A DNA stretch of 64,000 bases from Tenacibaculum aiptasiae (GTDB taxonomy: Bacteria > Bacteroidota > Bacteroidia > Flavobacteriales > Flavobacteriaceae), in assembly GCF_008806755.1 (NCBI RefSeq), contig NZ_WAAU01000014.1:225912-289911 (forward strand), in the 5' to 3' direction. Numbering within the stretch: position 1 is the stretch's first letter; every line of letters begins with the position of its first letter. The notes under the pieces were generated by a model that was not told the DNA's origin, searched no databases, and worked only from the letters and a program-made list of their open reading frames with translations. Both the position numbers and the translations under genes were made by a program. Of the stretch, positions 53,389-62,515 are shown one piece after another.

Positions 53389-55002
53389 ATGACAAATCTT
53401 GATACGAAAACGATATCGTTAGATAACTTAGGAATTAAGGGAGCAACGATTCGTTATCAATTGACTTCAGACGAGTTACATGATACAACCATTGAAAAAG
53501 GACAGGGAGAGAAAACTAGTTTTGGAGCATTAGCTGTTAAAACAGGTGAATTTACAGGACGTTCTCCTATGGACCGTTTTATTGTTAAGGACGATATAAC
53601 AAAAGACGAAATATGGTGGGGAGACATCAACATACCATTCGATTCAGATAAATTTGATAAATTATACGATAAAGTAACTGATTACCTTTCTAATAAAGAG
53701 GTTTTTGTACGTGATAGTTATGCATGTGCAGATGAAGATTACAAGTTAAATATTAGAGTAGTAAACGAATATCCATGGAGTAACATGTTTGCTTACAACA
53801 TGTTTTTACGCCCAACTGCAGAAGAATTAAAAGGTTTTTCTCCAGAATGGACTGTAATTAATGCACCTGGTTTTATGGCTAATCCAGAAGTAGATGGAAC
53901 ACGTCAACACAATTTTGCAATCTTAAACTTTGAAAAGAAGATTGCTTTAATAGGTGGAACTGGATATACAGGAGAAATTAAGAAAGGAATTTTCTCTGCG
54001 TTAAACTTTATTTTACCAGTATTTAAGAATACCTTACCAATGCACTGTTCTGCTAATGTTGGTAAAGAAGGAGATACAGCTATTTTCTTTGGATTATCAG
54101 GAACAGGAAAAACAACTTTATCTACAGATCCAAATCGTAGTTTAATTGGTGATGATGAGCATGGTTGGACTTCTGAGAATACAGTATTTAATTTCGAAGG
54201 AGGATGTTACGCTAAAGTAATTGACCTATCTCAAGAAAAAGAACCAGAAATTTATGCAGCTATAAAGAAAGGAGCTATTCTTGAAAATATAGTTATGGAT
54301 AAAGATGGAAACGTAGATTTTCACGATACTTCAATTACACAAAATACACGTGTAAGTTATCCAATTTACCATATTGATAATATTCAAAAGCCATCAATAG
54401 GAAAGAATCCAAAAAATATATTCTTTTTAACTGCTGATGCATTTGGAGTATTGCCTCCAATATCAAGATTAACACCAGGTCAGGCAGCGTACCACTTCAT
54501 TTCTGGATATACTGCAAAAGTAGCAGGAACTGAAGCTGGAGTTACAGAACCACAACCAAGTTTCTCAGCATGTTTTGGAGCGCCATTTATGCCATTACAC
54601 CCAACTCGTTATGCAGAAATGTTAAGCGAAAAAATGAAAGAAACTGGTGTAAACGTTTGGTTAGTAAATACAGGATGGTTTGCTGGACCTTATGGAGTTG
54701 GTGATAGAATGAAATTAAAGTACACACGTGCTATGATTAATGCAGCATTAAATGGTGGATTACCTCAGGAAATTACTCACGAGAACTACCACATTCACTC
54801 TGTATTTGGATTAGCGCAACCAAGACAATGTCCTGGAGTACCATCAGAATTATTAAGTCAGCGTCAAGCTTGGAATAATGATGAAGAGTACTATAAAACA
54901 GCACATAAATTAGCAGATTCGTTCAAAGAAAACTTTAAGAAATTTGAAGAATATGCAAATGAAGAAATTTTAGCAGGTGGACCACCAAATGTTGAAAAAT
55001 AA
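53389..55002 (+). CDS. pckA: Phosphoenolpyruvate carboxykinase (ATP)
   Basis: 537 residues. The kinase-1a P-loop GLSGTGKTTLS, the kinase-2 LIGDDEHGW and the oxaloacetate-binding segments (FTGRSPMDRFIV, SYPIYHIDNI) are present. It converts oxaloacetate and ATP to phosphoenolpyruvate for gluconeogenesis. Codon use is similar to the surrounding genes. Transcribed alone with its own terminator. Confidence 0.97.
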   Translation: MTNLDTKTISLDNLGIKGATIRYQLTSDELHDTTIEKGQGEKTSFGALAVKTGEFTGRSPMDRFIVKDDITKDEIWWGDINIPFDSDKFDKLYDKVTDYLSNKEVFVRDSYACADEDYKLNIRVVNEYPWSNMFAYNMFLRPTAEELKGFSPEWTVINAPGFMANPEVDGTRQHNFAILNFEKKIALIGGTGYTGEIKKGIFSALNFILPVFKNTLPMHCSANVGKEGDTAIFFGLSGTGKTTLSTDPNRSLIGDDEHGWTSENTVFNFEGGCYAKVIDLSQEKEPEIYAAIKKGAILENIVMDKDGNVDFHDTSITQNTRVSYPIYHIDNIQKPSIGKNPKNIFFLTADAFGVLPPISRLTPGQAAYHFISGYTAKVAGTEAGVTEPQPSFSACFGAPFMPLHPTRYAEMLSEKMKETGVNVWLVNTGWFAGPYGVGDRMKLKYTRAMINAALNGGLPQEITHENYHIHSVFGLAQPRQCPGVPSELLSQRQAWNNDEEYYKTAHKLADSFKENFKKFEEYANEEILAGGPPNVEK

Positions 55003-55011
55003 ATAGATAAG

Positions 55012-55038
55012 AAAGCATCCGTAAAGGATGCTTTTTTT
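55012..55038 (+). terminator. Terminator after pckA
   Basis: AAGCATCC and GGATGCTT form a stem over a 5-nt loop, followed by a T-run. Confidence 0.9.
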
Positions 55039-55054
55039 ATGCAGAAATACTACC

Positions 55055-55062
55055 TATTTTTG
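55055..55062 (+). promoter_or_regulatory. -7 promoter box of ade
   Basis: TATTTTTG fits TAnnTTTG, 19 nt before the ade ATG. Confidence 0.45.
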
Positions 55063-55081
55063 TAATCCTAAAAAATAAATA

Positions 55082-56704
55082 ATGATAGTACAAGGAAATA
55101 TAGTTGATATACTGAATAAAAGAATCTATAAAGGAGAAGTAGAAGTTGAAAATGGTAAGATAAAAGCAATAAGAGAAGCTAATCATACTGTAGAAAATTA
55201 TATACTACCTGGTTTTGTAGATGCTCATATTCATATTGAAAGCTCAATGTTGGTGCCGTCAGAGTTTGCAAAAATTGCTGTAGTTCATGGAACAGTAGCT
55301 ACTGTTTCTGATCCTCATGAAATAGCAAATGTTTTAGGGGTAAAAGGAGTTGATTTTATGATTGAAAACGGAAAGAAAGTTCCGTTGAAATTTAATTTTG
55401 GAGCGCCTTCTTGTGTGCCAGCTACTTCTTTTGAAAGTGCAGGAGCTGTTATCGATTCTGATGATATTAAGAAGATGATGGAAAATCCGGATATCAAGTA
55501 TTTAGCAGAAATGATGAATTATCCAGGAGTTATTTATCAGGACGAGGAAGTATTAAAGAAAATAGCTTGGGCAAAACATTATAACAAACCAGTAGACGGT
55601 CATGCTCCTGGAGTACGAGGAGAAGATTTAGATAAGTATATTGCAGCTGGAATTTATACCGATCACGAGTGTTTTACTTATGAAGAAGCATTAGAAAAAC
55701 TTCAAAAAGGTATGAAAGTAATTATTAGAGAAGGAAGTGCTGCTAAAAACTTTGAAGCTCTTATTGATTTATTACCTGAGCATTATGAGAATATGATGTT
55801 TTGTTCTGATGATAAACATCCAGATGATTTATTAGTAGGACATTTAAATGAGTTATGTGAAAGAGCTATAGCTAAAGGAATAGACGTTTTTAAAGTGTTA
55901 CAAGCAGCTTGTGTAAATCCAGTAAAGCATTATAATTTAGATGTAGGATTATTACAAGAAGGAGATGATGCCGATTTTATTGTAACCGAAAACTTAAAGA
56001 ATTTTAAAGTATTACAAACTTACATTAACGGTGAGTTAGTAGCAGACAAAGGAGAGTCGTTTGTAAAGCATGTTGACTTTGAAGTATTAAATAACTTTGA
56101 TACGGATAAAAAACAAGTTGCCGATTTTGAGTTTCATTCAGCTTCTGATAAGATTAGAGTAATTGAAGCTTTAGATGGAGAATTAGTAACTAACGAAATA
56201 GAAGTAGATTCTTTAATAGAAGAAGGGAATTTAGTTTCTAATACTGAAAATGATGTATTAAAAATGACGGTAGTAAACCGTTATAAAAATGCAGAACCAT
56301 CGATAGCGTTTATTAAAAACTTCGGATTAAAGGAAGGGGCAATAGCAAGTTCAGTAGGACATGATTCTCATAATATTATTGCAGTAGGAGTTTCTGATGA
56401 AGCTATTTGTAAAGCAGTAAACCTTTTAATTGAAAATAAAGGAGGAATTTGTGCTGTTTCTAATTCAGAAGAAAAAGTAGTTGCTTTACCAGTAGCAGGA
56501 ATTATGAGTGATAAACCTGCTGAAGAAATAGGAAAAGCATATGCAGAGTTAGATCGTATGGCTAAGGAAATGGGAAGTTCTTTAAGAGCTCCATATATGA
56601 CCTTGTCTTTTATGGCACTATTGGTAATACCAGCATTAAAATTATCAGACAAAGGATTATTTAATGGAAGTACATTTCAGTTTACTTCTGTTGAAGTGAA
56701 ATAA
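55082..56704 (+). CDS. ade: Adenine deaminase
   Basis: 540 residues of the amidohydrolase superfamily Ade branch: metal motif [11 protein letters not shown] (HxH near residue 50), [16 protein letters not shown], and the C-terminal domain [13 protein letters not shown]. It deaminates adenine to hypoxanthine in purine salvage. Length agrees with bacterial Ade (about 550-600). Confidence 0.95.
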   Translation: MIVQGNIVDILNKRIYKGEVEVENGKIKAIREANHTVENYILPGFVDAHIHIESSMLVPSEFAKIAVVHGTVATVSDPHEIANVLGVKGVDFMIENGKKVPLKFNFGAPSCVPATSFESAGAVIDSDDIKKMMENPDIKYLAEMMNYPGVIYQDEEVLKKIAWAKHYNKPVDGHAPGVRGEDLDKYIAAGIYTDHECFTYEEALEKLQKGMKVIIREGSAAKNFEALIDLLPEHYENMMFCSDDKHPDDLLVGHLNELCERAIAKGIDVFKVLQAACVNPVKHYNLDVGLLQEGDDADFIVTENLKNFKVLQTYINGELVADKGESFVKHVDFEVLNNFDTDKKQVADFEFHSASDKIRVIEALDGELVTNEIEVDSLIEEGNLVSNTENDVLKMTVVNRYKNAEPSIAFIKNFGLKEGAIASSVGHDSHNIIAVGVSDEAICKAVNLLIENKGGICAVSNSEEKVVALPVAGIMSDKPAEEIGKAYAELDRMAKEMGSSLRAPYMTLSFMALLVIPALKLSDKGLFNGSTFQFTSVEVK

Positions 56705-56784
56705 TAAGAATATTCAAACTATATTTTTGATATAAAGATGCGCTTCTTTTAATTCAGAAGCGCATATGTTTTTTTAACAATAAT

Positions 56785-56961
56785 CTATTTGATATTAGGG
56801 TTTGGTCCTAACCAAACTTTTTGAGGATAATTAGGGTTTACACCTACATTTCCTTTAAAGCCTTGGCTTCTTAAAAATTCAATAAATTCTTCTGTTGTTT
56901 TTGGCTCTGATACGTTTACTTCATAATCAACAGAGACTTCTTTTGTGTCTAAAGTTTTCAT
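56785..56961 (-). CDS. 58-residue protein, last gene of the GH64/DUF1842-like cluster
   Basis: A small frame from an ATG at 56961: acidic N-terminal half (VSEPKTTEEFIEFLRSQGF) and an Asn/Pro-rich tail (GVNPNYPQKVWLGPNPNIK). No signal peptide, no helix long enough for a membrane, no family recognised. It follows the 104-residue gene by 31 nt on the same strand. Confidence 0.55.
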   Translation of the reverse strand: MKTLDTKEVSVDYEVNVSEPKTTEEFIEFLRSQGFKGNVGVNPNYPQKVWLGPNPNIK

Positions 56962-56992
56962 AAGATTAAATTTATATTAGGTTTATAAATAG

Positions 56993-57301
56993 TTACCACT
57001 GAACAACAGTTTCGTTGTTTTTATAAATAACTTCACCATACTCGGTAATTTCAAAAAGACATTCTAATGTAGAATTTTGGTAGTTTGCAGAAAGTTCTCC
57101 ACTAAATTCTTGCAATCCAGTATTTTTCCATATTGCCTGATTAGGATTTTCAGGAGTCATTTTTCCTTCTCCTAAATTCAATCCATCAAAATTCAATGAA
57201 GTTGTAATGATATTAGTTGTGGTATCTATGCTGTATGATATTTCAAGTCCTCCCATTCTACGGACTCCTTTAATCGGTGATGTAACTGTACTATTAGACA
57301 T
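56993..57301 (-). CDS. 102-residue beta-rich hypothetical protein
   Basis: From the ATG at 57301 (a TTG two codons earlier is possible). Alternating hydrophobic/polar segments (LEISYSIDTTTNIITTSLNFDGLNL, TLECLFEITEYGEVIYKN) suggest a beta-sandwich. No signal peptide and no recognised family. It overlaps the end of the GH64-like gene by 8 nt, so it is translationally coupled to it. Confidence 0.7.
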   Translation of the reverse strand: MSNSTVTSPIKGVRRMGGLEISYSIDTTTNIITTSLNFDGLNLGEGKMTPENPNQAIWKNTGLQEFSGELSANYQNSTLECLFEITEYGEVIYKNNETVVQW

Positions 57302-58664
57302 TTTCAATATGTTTTAATTTTTGTTGAGTTGTTTTTTTAGCTGAGGTATCAACATCAAAGAATGATACTTCAAGTGTGTTTATTTTTGCAGGGTCTAGTG
57401 ATACCTGTACTGCAGAAAAACGATCTGAATAAGCAAAATTGTATGCTTGTGATAGTGGTTGCAACATTGCTGCATACTGGTTATAGTAAGCATCATTACT
57501 CTGTAAGTTTCCAAATAATTTAGTGTTCGGAATTTTACTAAACCAGTCGCTACTTTTCATCGCTCCAGTTTGAGTTCCACCAAAAGAAGTTGTAGAACCA
57601 ATAGCTCCAATATTAAAACCAGCTAATAAATCGCCAGTAATCCATCCGTATACATCGTTTGCAGGACTTTGTTTCGCTGCTTTATTTAAAGAAAACATGG
57701 CATTGGCTCCATAGATGCCATTAGGATTAATCAAATCTTCTTTTTTATAAAACATGGTAACATTGTTTCCTCCAACAGTTCCAGTTAATGTAATATCTAA
57801 GCTAGCATCAATAGTTGCTGTTAAATCATAATCTAGAGCGCTTTGTGGTCCTGTAGGTGGAACATGTGGTCCAACACCATTAAAATGTCCACTAATTTTA
57901 GCAATAACTCCATTACCTAATCCACTAATAGATGTTGCATCCGCTTTTGCAGAAGTTCCAAAGTTGTCGTTTAAATAGGTTAAATACGATTCAAATAAAT
58001 GGTATGGAGTAATTGGTACTCCACCAATTGGTGGATATGAAGAAGGTCCAATAATTCTAGCAAATCCAGAACCATGCTGATTCTTATGTTGTTTAAAATT
58101 TCCTGGTACTAAAGCAGGTTTTGCATTTGCTAATCCAGATTTTGGAGTATTAGTTAACTCTTTCAAAGCTTCATATACTTGGTTTGAAGAAACTCCTTGT
58201 TTTAAACCGTAATCAATCTGTTCTGGAATTAATTCGTCTAAAGAAGTTTTTAATTTCATAGGAATACTCCAATAGTCGATACTAGTTAAATCAGCAACAT
58301 CTGTAGCAGCTCCATTAAAAGTAAGTTCCATTTTGTCATATCGTAAGAAGAAATTTGGATCAGTAATATTTTGAGCAGGTTCGTAATATGGATTTACAAC
58401 TTTCCACGCTTGTCCGTAACAAACGTAAATTCGTCCACTAAAATTTTTTACTTGTACTCCGTTTTTTAATTCTTCATAAGAATACCAGTTTCCTTCGCCA
58501 CTAACTGTGTTTACTGGTTTGATGTCGATTTCTAAAGGCTCTAATTCTCCAGCTTTATAACTAATGTTAAATAAGTCGTCAGTGCTTCCAGAAACAAAAC
58601 CTATATAGATATTTTTTTCAGTAACATCTATTCCTTTGTTAAATTTTATGGTTAATATACTCAT
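57294..58664 (-). CDS. GH64/thaumatin-like (beta-1,3-glucanase-like) protein without signal peptide
   Basis: 456 residues. The FSGRIYVCYGQAWKVV strand and YDKMELTFNGA ... LTSIDYWSIPMKLK segment match the N-terminal lobe of GH64 laminaripentaose-producing beta-1,3-glucanases. Glu113 and Asp130 lie at about the spacing of the proposed catalytic pair. The C-terminal lobe follows (NQYAAMLQPLSQAYNFAYSDRFSAVQVSL). Unlike secreted GH64 enzymes it begins MSILTIKFNK with no export signal. It could cut beta-1,3-glucan, bind it, or be a non-enzymatic thaumatin-like structural protein. Middle gene of a minus-strand cluster of signal-less proteins. Confidence 0.65.
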   Translation of the reverse strand: MSILTIKFNKGIDVTEKNIYIGFVSGSTDDLFNISYKAGELEPLEIDIKPVNTVSGEGNWYSYEELKNGVQVKNFSGRIYVCYGQAWKVVNPYYEPAQNITDPNFFLRYDKMELTFNGAATDVADLTSIDYWSIPMKLKTSLDELIPEQIDYGLKQGVSSNQVYEALKELTNTPKSGLANAKPALVPGNFKQHKNQHGSGFARIIGPSSYPPIGGVPITPYHLFESYLTYLNDNFGTSAKADATSISGLGNGVIAKISGHFNGVGPHVPPTGPQSALDYDLTATIDASLDITLTGTVGGNNVTMFYKKEDLINPNGIYGANAMFSLNKAAKQSPANDVYGWITGDLLAGFNIGAIGSTTSFGGTQTGAMKSSDWFSKIPNTKLFGNLQSNDAYYNQYAAMLQPLSQAYNFAYSDRFSAVQVSLDPAKINTLEVSFFDVDTSAKKTTQQKLKHIENV

Positions 58665-58691
58665 GGTAGTAGAGGTTTGGTTAGTTATAAG

Positions 58692-58726
58692 AAGTAAGCT
58701 CTATTAAAGTAATATAGAGCTTACTT
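58692..58726 (-). terminator. Strong intergenic hairpin, possible attenuator
   Basis: AAGTAAGCTCTAT and ATAGAGCTTACTT form a 13-bp perfect stem with a 9-nt loop between the 154-residue gene and the GH64-like gene. No T-run follows, so partial termination or RNA processing is more likely than full termination. Confidence 0.5.
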
Positions 58727-58731
58727 TGAAA

Positions 58732-59196
58732 TTATACAGTGGCTTCGTTACCGTGTAACCTTGGGTTTAAAACACCAGCTGTTATAGTATAGATAGGTCC
58801 ATTTGGTCCTTCTTGAGCAAAACCGAAAATTCCGTTTGCACCTTCCTGATATATTTGGTTTTCTCTTTCTTCAAAAGGAACAGAAGCCCATTTTTTTACA
58901 TCAGATTCAGAAACTGTAATTGTTTTACTAGGATATGAAGCATCAGAAGGACAGAAAATTTCTATAGAAAAACTTCCTTCTAAGCCATTTTCAAGACCTA
59001 AAAACCATGTAGGTGTTGGCCCTGATCCATTTTGTCCAGGAGGAACTGGTAAATGAATGTTTTCATTTACAGCAGATGATCCTTTGCGAAGTGTTCCATT
59101 ACAAACCCCTGTAATTTTGCAGTATAATTTAGCGCCATCATTAGCTCCTGGATCATTCTGACTTAAAGCCGATAGTTGAAAAATGTTGTTAGACAT
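58732..59196 (-). CDS. 154-residue hypothetical protein, GH64/DUF1842-like cluster
   Basis: No known family recognised. It begins MSNNIFQLSALSQND with no signal peptide. It is Gly/Pro/Asn-rich with a possible beta core (AKLYCKITGVCNGTL, GSFSIEIFCPS). Three cysteines and a C-terminal segment EGANGIFGFAQEGPNGPIYTITAGVLN are notable. It lies 18 nt downstream of the DUF1842-like gene and before a strong hairpin, so it is part of the same transcript. Confidence 0.7.
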   Translation of the reverse strand: MSNNIFQLSALSQNDPGANDGAKLYCKITGVCNGTLRKGSSAVNENIHLPVPPGQNGSGPTPTWFLGLENGLEGSFSIEIFCPSDASYPSKTITVSESDVKKWASVPFEERENQIYQEGANGIFGFAQEGPNGPIYTITAGVLNPRLHGNEATV

Positions 59197-59214
59197 AGTT
59201 ATAGTGGTTTTAAA

Positions 59215-59610
59215 TTATAAATTGAAAATGTGTCCATTAACAGGTACTTTTTCCTCATGTTTACCTTGGAAAGTAAATCCACCTTCACCATTCCAATCAG
59301 CTTTTAAAGCCATGTTTGCTTCGAAAGGAAATTGTAATGGAGTTAATTTATTATCAGAAGGAATACTTCCTTTTAAACTTAATACTCTTACAATATCTCC
59401 CAACCCAGTTGAGTATACTGTTCCACTTACTTTTCCAGTATAGCTTTTTTTATCGGTACCTACATTAATGGTAACTGTTCCACTAACTGTATGGTTTTCT
59501 GGGTGTACTAATAATGAAAAGTTTACGATAGTTGCTAAAAGATTAGGAGCAAAGCCCATAGTTCCTTTAAAATATATTGTTTCTACTGCTGTATCTACTG
59601 TTGTTGACAT
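59215..59610 (-). CDS. DUF1842-like protein
   Basis: 131 residues, beta-rich, without signal peptide. The pattern GFAPNLLATIVNFSLLVHPENHTVSGTVTINVG followed by FEANMALKADWNGEGGFTFQGK recalls DUF1842, a family mostly known from Proteobacteria; this is recognition from memory and is not certain. First gene of the cluster transcript that runs to the 58-residue gene. A 338-nt gap with inverted repeats precedes it. Confidence 0.55.
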   Translation of the reverse strand: MSTTVDTAVETIYFKGTMGFAPNLLATIVNFSLLVHPENHTVSGTVTINVGTDKKSYTGKVSGTVYSTGLGDIVRVLSLKGSIPSDNKLTPLQFPFEANMALKADWNGEGGFTFQGKHEEKVPVNGHIFNL

Positions 59611-59948
59611 AATTAATCAGATTAGTTTTCCTACTCATAAGGCTTTTCGGATTCCGCCTCGTTTTTTAAAATGGTGACTGCTCCATTTTAGTCTAAGTTT
59701 GGTTAGTTATTAAATAGTAAAGTGTAGTAGTTATAGTATGTACCGAAAACACGGTTGGGTTTCTACACTTATTAGTATTTAAGAACTACGAAATAATTTG
59801 TGCTAGCGCTTTATTTCTGACCTAAAATTAGATTAGAAGTAGAGGTGAGCGGAAAAAAATGGCATAAGCGAGTATATTTTTTCCATAAAAACAGAAAAAA
59901 ATAGCAGGAAGATTTTCTTAAGCTAATCTTGTATGTGTTGTGTACGAG
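59611..59948. other. Intergenic region with nested inverted repeats
   Basis: No gene is seen in these 338 nt. AAGTGTAG (59720-59727) pairs with CTACACTT (59763-59770), enclosing ACCG/CGGT (59742-59755). AAAATGG (59668-59674) pairs with CCATTTT (59683-59689). Near the response-regulator stop, AAGATT/AATCTT (59909-59930) precedes a T-run on the minus strand and may be its terminator. The rest is probably promoter and leader of the DUF1842-like operon. Confidence 0.5.
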
Positions 59949-60695
59949 TTACTTAAGTGTACGTACTTTTTTTATAATATCTTTATAACGTTCGCTTAAG
60001 GTAGCTTTCTTATTTCCAGTAAGTAAGATTAAATTGTCTGCTGGAATAATCTCTGTAATGTGTTTGGTGTTTACTATAAAGTTTCGATGTGTTCTTTGGA
60101 AAATAGGGTTGTTTAGTAGTTGAAGAATTTTAGTTAATGAAATAAGAATAACAAATTTCTCTTTTTCCGTAACAATATTGCAGTATTTTTCTTCAACATC
60201 GATATAAACAATATCAGTAATTAATACTTTTTTTAGCGATTTCCCTTTTTTAATAAATAAATGATCCTCACTAATTACGGTGTCTTCTTCATCACTTAAA
60301 AAGACATCGTTTTGTGCATAAAACTTTTCAACGGCCATTTCAATAGCGTACAAAACTTCTAATTCGTTAAAAGGTTTCATTAAAAAGCTAAACGGTTGTG
60401 TTAGCTTAGCTCTTTCAAAAATACTTCGATCTCTTGAACTTGTTAAAAACACAAAAGGCTTAGAAGAATTAGGTACAGCATTGATGGTTTCGGCAAAGGT
60501 AATTCCATCAGGAGAACCATTTAAAAAAATATCGATAATAACAATGTCAACATCAATTTTATAAAATTGATCTAAGGCATCTTTAAAGTTTCTAGCAATT
60601 CCAGTAACCGTATAATTGTTGTCTTCAAGAACTTGAATTAGACGATCACTTTCAGCAGGAGTATCTTCTATAATAAAAACATTCACATTATTCAT
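59949..60695 (-). CDS. LytTR-family response regulator
   Basis: 248 residues from the ATG at 60695; a longer frame adds nine unlikely residues. A receiver domain (VNVFIIEDTPAESDRL, phospho-acceptor Asp55 in VIIDIFLNG, Lys in FLMKPFNELEVLYAI) is joined to a C-terminal LytTR DNA-binding domain (YIDVEEKYCNIVT, PIFQRTHRNFIVNTKHI). It overlaps the histidine kinase gene by 8 nt. The adjacent downstream cluster is its probable target. Confidence 0.93.
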   Translation of the reverse strand: MNNVNVFIIEDTPAESDRLIQVLEDNNYTVTGIARNFKDALDQFYKIDVDIVIIDIFLNGSPDGITFAETINAVPNSSKPFVFLTSSRDRSIFERAKLTQPFSFLMKPFNELEVLYAIEMAVEKFYAQNDVFLSDEEDTVISEDHLFIKKGKSLKKVLITDIVYIDVEEKYCNIVTEKEKFVILISLTKILQLLNNPIFQRTHRNFIVNTKHITEIIPADNLILLTGNKKATLSERYKDIIKKVRTLK

Positions 60696-62430
60696 TCGAA
60701 GGATTTTTAGGTAAAGATACAATCATTTTGGTACCTTTTCCTAATTCACTTTCAATATCAAATTTTCCATTGTTTTTTCGAATCATCGATTTACATAATT
60801 GCAAGCCTAAACCTGTACCAATTACATCTTCGTGTTCTTTTTTATGTAAAAGTGCAGTGTCTTTTAATAACTCCAAACGTGTAGCTTCACTCATTCCTAA
60901 ACCTGTGTCTTCAATAATTAAATCGCAAAAATCATCAGAAGAGTTTTGAGAATATATTTTAATACTACCGTTAGGTTTAGAAAACTTAATAGCATTGTCT
61001 AATAGATTACGTAACACAATTTTTAGGGATTCCTGATCGGCAAAAACAATATCTTTTTTAGAAACGGTATTTTCTAAGCTCAACTCCTTTTCTAGTAATA
61101 AAGGTTGGTAGTTATAAGACACTTGTTCTGTAATAAAAAATAAACGTAATGAGCTAATACTAAAGTAGCCTTGGTTGGTTTGCAATAAAGCCCAATTTAA
61201 AAGATTGTCTAAAAGACCGTAAGCACCATTAACAATGGCACTGTTTTTTTGAAGTAAATTACGTAATGCACTCAAATTATTACTGTCTAAATTTTTAACT
61301 AAAGAACCATTACTGGTTTTTAAAGCATTAACAGAAGAGCGTAAATCGTGGCTTACAATAGAAAAAAGTTTGTCTTTAGTAGCGTTTAAAGCATCAAGGT
61401 TTTCTTTTTGATTAGCAATAATCTTATTCCGTTTTACTTTTTCTCTATAGAAGTAAAGACTAATTCCTAAAAGAACAAATAAGCCAATAGCAGCATATAA
61501 AAAGATTGTACGTTGAGTTTCTTTTAATTCATTTTGAACTTGTAAAATATCAACCTCATTTTGTTTTTGTTTTACTGCAAACTCTTTTTCTTTTTGAGCT
61601 ACTGCATAAATTTTGTTTTGATCGTTTAGAGAGTCTTTCCATTGTTGAGCTTCTTTTCTATATGCTAGAGCTTTTTTAAAGTCTTTACGATTTTCTTCTA
61701 TTACAGACATGTTTTTAGAAGTAGATCTTCTTAAATCAAAATTTGTTGTTTGTTTAGCTAGTGAATAAGCTTTTTCAAAAAAAGGAATAGCTAAATCATC
61801 TTTGTACTGTTCATAGTATAAAGTAGCTATGTCTCCATAGCAACCAATTAATTCTATGGTATCATTTTTCTTTTTATGAAACTCTAAACTTTTTATTAAA
61901 TAAGGTTCTGCTTCATTAAATTTTTTTAAATGTAAATAAGATAAGCCTAAATTATGGACTATTGAATTTTTATCAATTAAATTATTTTTATAAGAATAAA
62001 ATTTTAGAGCTTTTTTAAAATAAGAAATAGCTTTTTTAAACTTTCGTTGATTAAGTGTTAATTCACCTAAAATAGAATTAATTATATCTTGATGTTTAAA
62101 ATTTTCTGAAATTAAATTAAATTCTTTTTCAGATTCAATTAAAAGTTTCTTTTTTTGAAAAGAAAAAGCTCTTAAGAAATGTGAATAATCAGCTGTATTT
62201 AAATTAATATTTGGGACATTTAATTGTTTATTGGTGTAAATTAAAGTTGAATCCCAATTTTTTTCAATAAAAAAAGTAGAAGCTTTTAGTAAGGGTAATG
62301 GAGAGTTGTGCTTGTTTATTTCTGAATTAATTTTGTTGTAGAATATACTATCAATAGCTTTTTTTTGAGATAAACCTTTTCCAAAACTGAAAAAAAATAA
62401 AAGACCGAAGAAAAAATAATTTCTATGCAT
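60688..62430 (-). CDS. TPR-containing sensor histidine kinase
   Basis: 580 residues: signal peptide (about 1-21), tetratricopeptide repeats (about 80-270, e.g. LGLSYLHLKKFNEAEPYLIKSLEFHKKK), coiled coil (about 270-308), one membrane helix (309-328), HisKA domain with His361 (SIVSHDLRSSVNAL) and a HATPase domain (NLLDNAIKFSKPNGSI, GTGLGLQLCKSMI). The TPR region is expected in the periplasm, sensing an unknown protein or ligand. Overlap with the LytTR regulator gene shows a cognate two-component pair. Confidence 0.92.
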   Translation of the reverse strand: MHRNYFFFGLLFFFSFGKGLSQKKAIDSIFYNKINSEINKHNSPLPLLKASTFFIEKNWDSTLIYTNKQLNVPNINLNTADYSHFLRAFSFQKKKLLIESEKEFNLISENFKHQDIINSILGELTLNQRKFKKAISYFKKALKFYSYKNNLIDKNSIVHNLGLSYLHLKKFNEAEPYLIKSLEFHKKKNDTIELIGCYGDIATLYYEQYKDDLAIPFFEKAYSLAKQTTNFDLRRSTSKNMSVIEENRKDFKKALAYRKEAQQWKDSLNDQNKIYAVAQKEKEFAVKQKQNEVDILQVQNELKETQRTIFLYAAIGLFVLLGISLYFYREKVKRNKIIANQKENLDALNATKDKLFSIVSHDLRSSVNALKTSNGSLVKNLDSNNLSALRNLLQKNSAIVNGAYGLLDNLLNWALLQTNQGYFSISSLRLFFITEQVSYNYQPLLLEKELSLENTVSKKDIVFADQESLKIVLRNLLDNAIKFSKPNGSIKIYSQNSSDDFCDLIIEDTGLGMSEATRLELLKDTALLHKKEHEDVIGTGLGLQLCKSMIRKNNGKFDIESELGKGTKMIVSLPKNPSNE

Positions 62431-62468
62431 TTGATTTCAATAAAATTTAAAACAAAAGTATAGAAAAG

Positions 62469-62500
62469 AAAAGGTTGATTATTTAATAATTCAACCTTTT
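62469..62500 (-). terminator. Terminator after the 174-residue gene
   Basis: AAAAGGTTGA pairs with TCAACCTTTT over an A/T loop, with TATT/AATA pairing inside, and T residues follow on the minus strand. Confidence 0.75.
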
Positions 62501-62515
62501 TCTAAATATTTGTTT

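Noticed and set aside
59183..59677. Plus-strand frames opposite the DUF1842-like gene
   Set aside because: The minus-strand frame has the better start, family resemblance and operon spacing; the plus-strand ones look like shadows.
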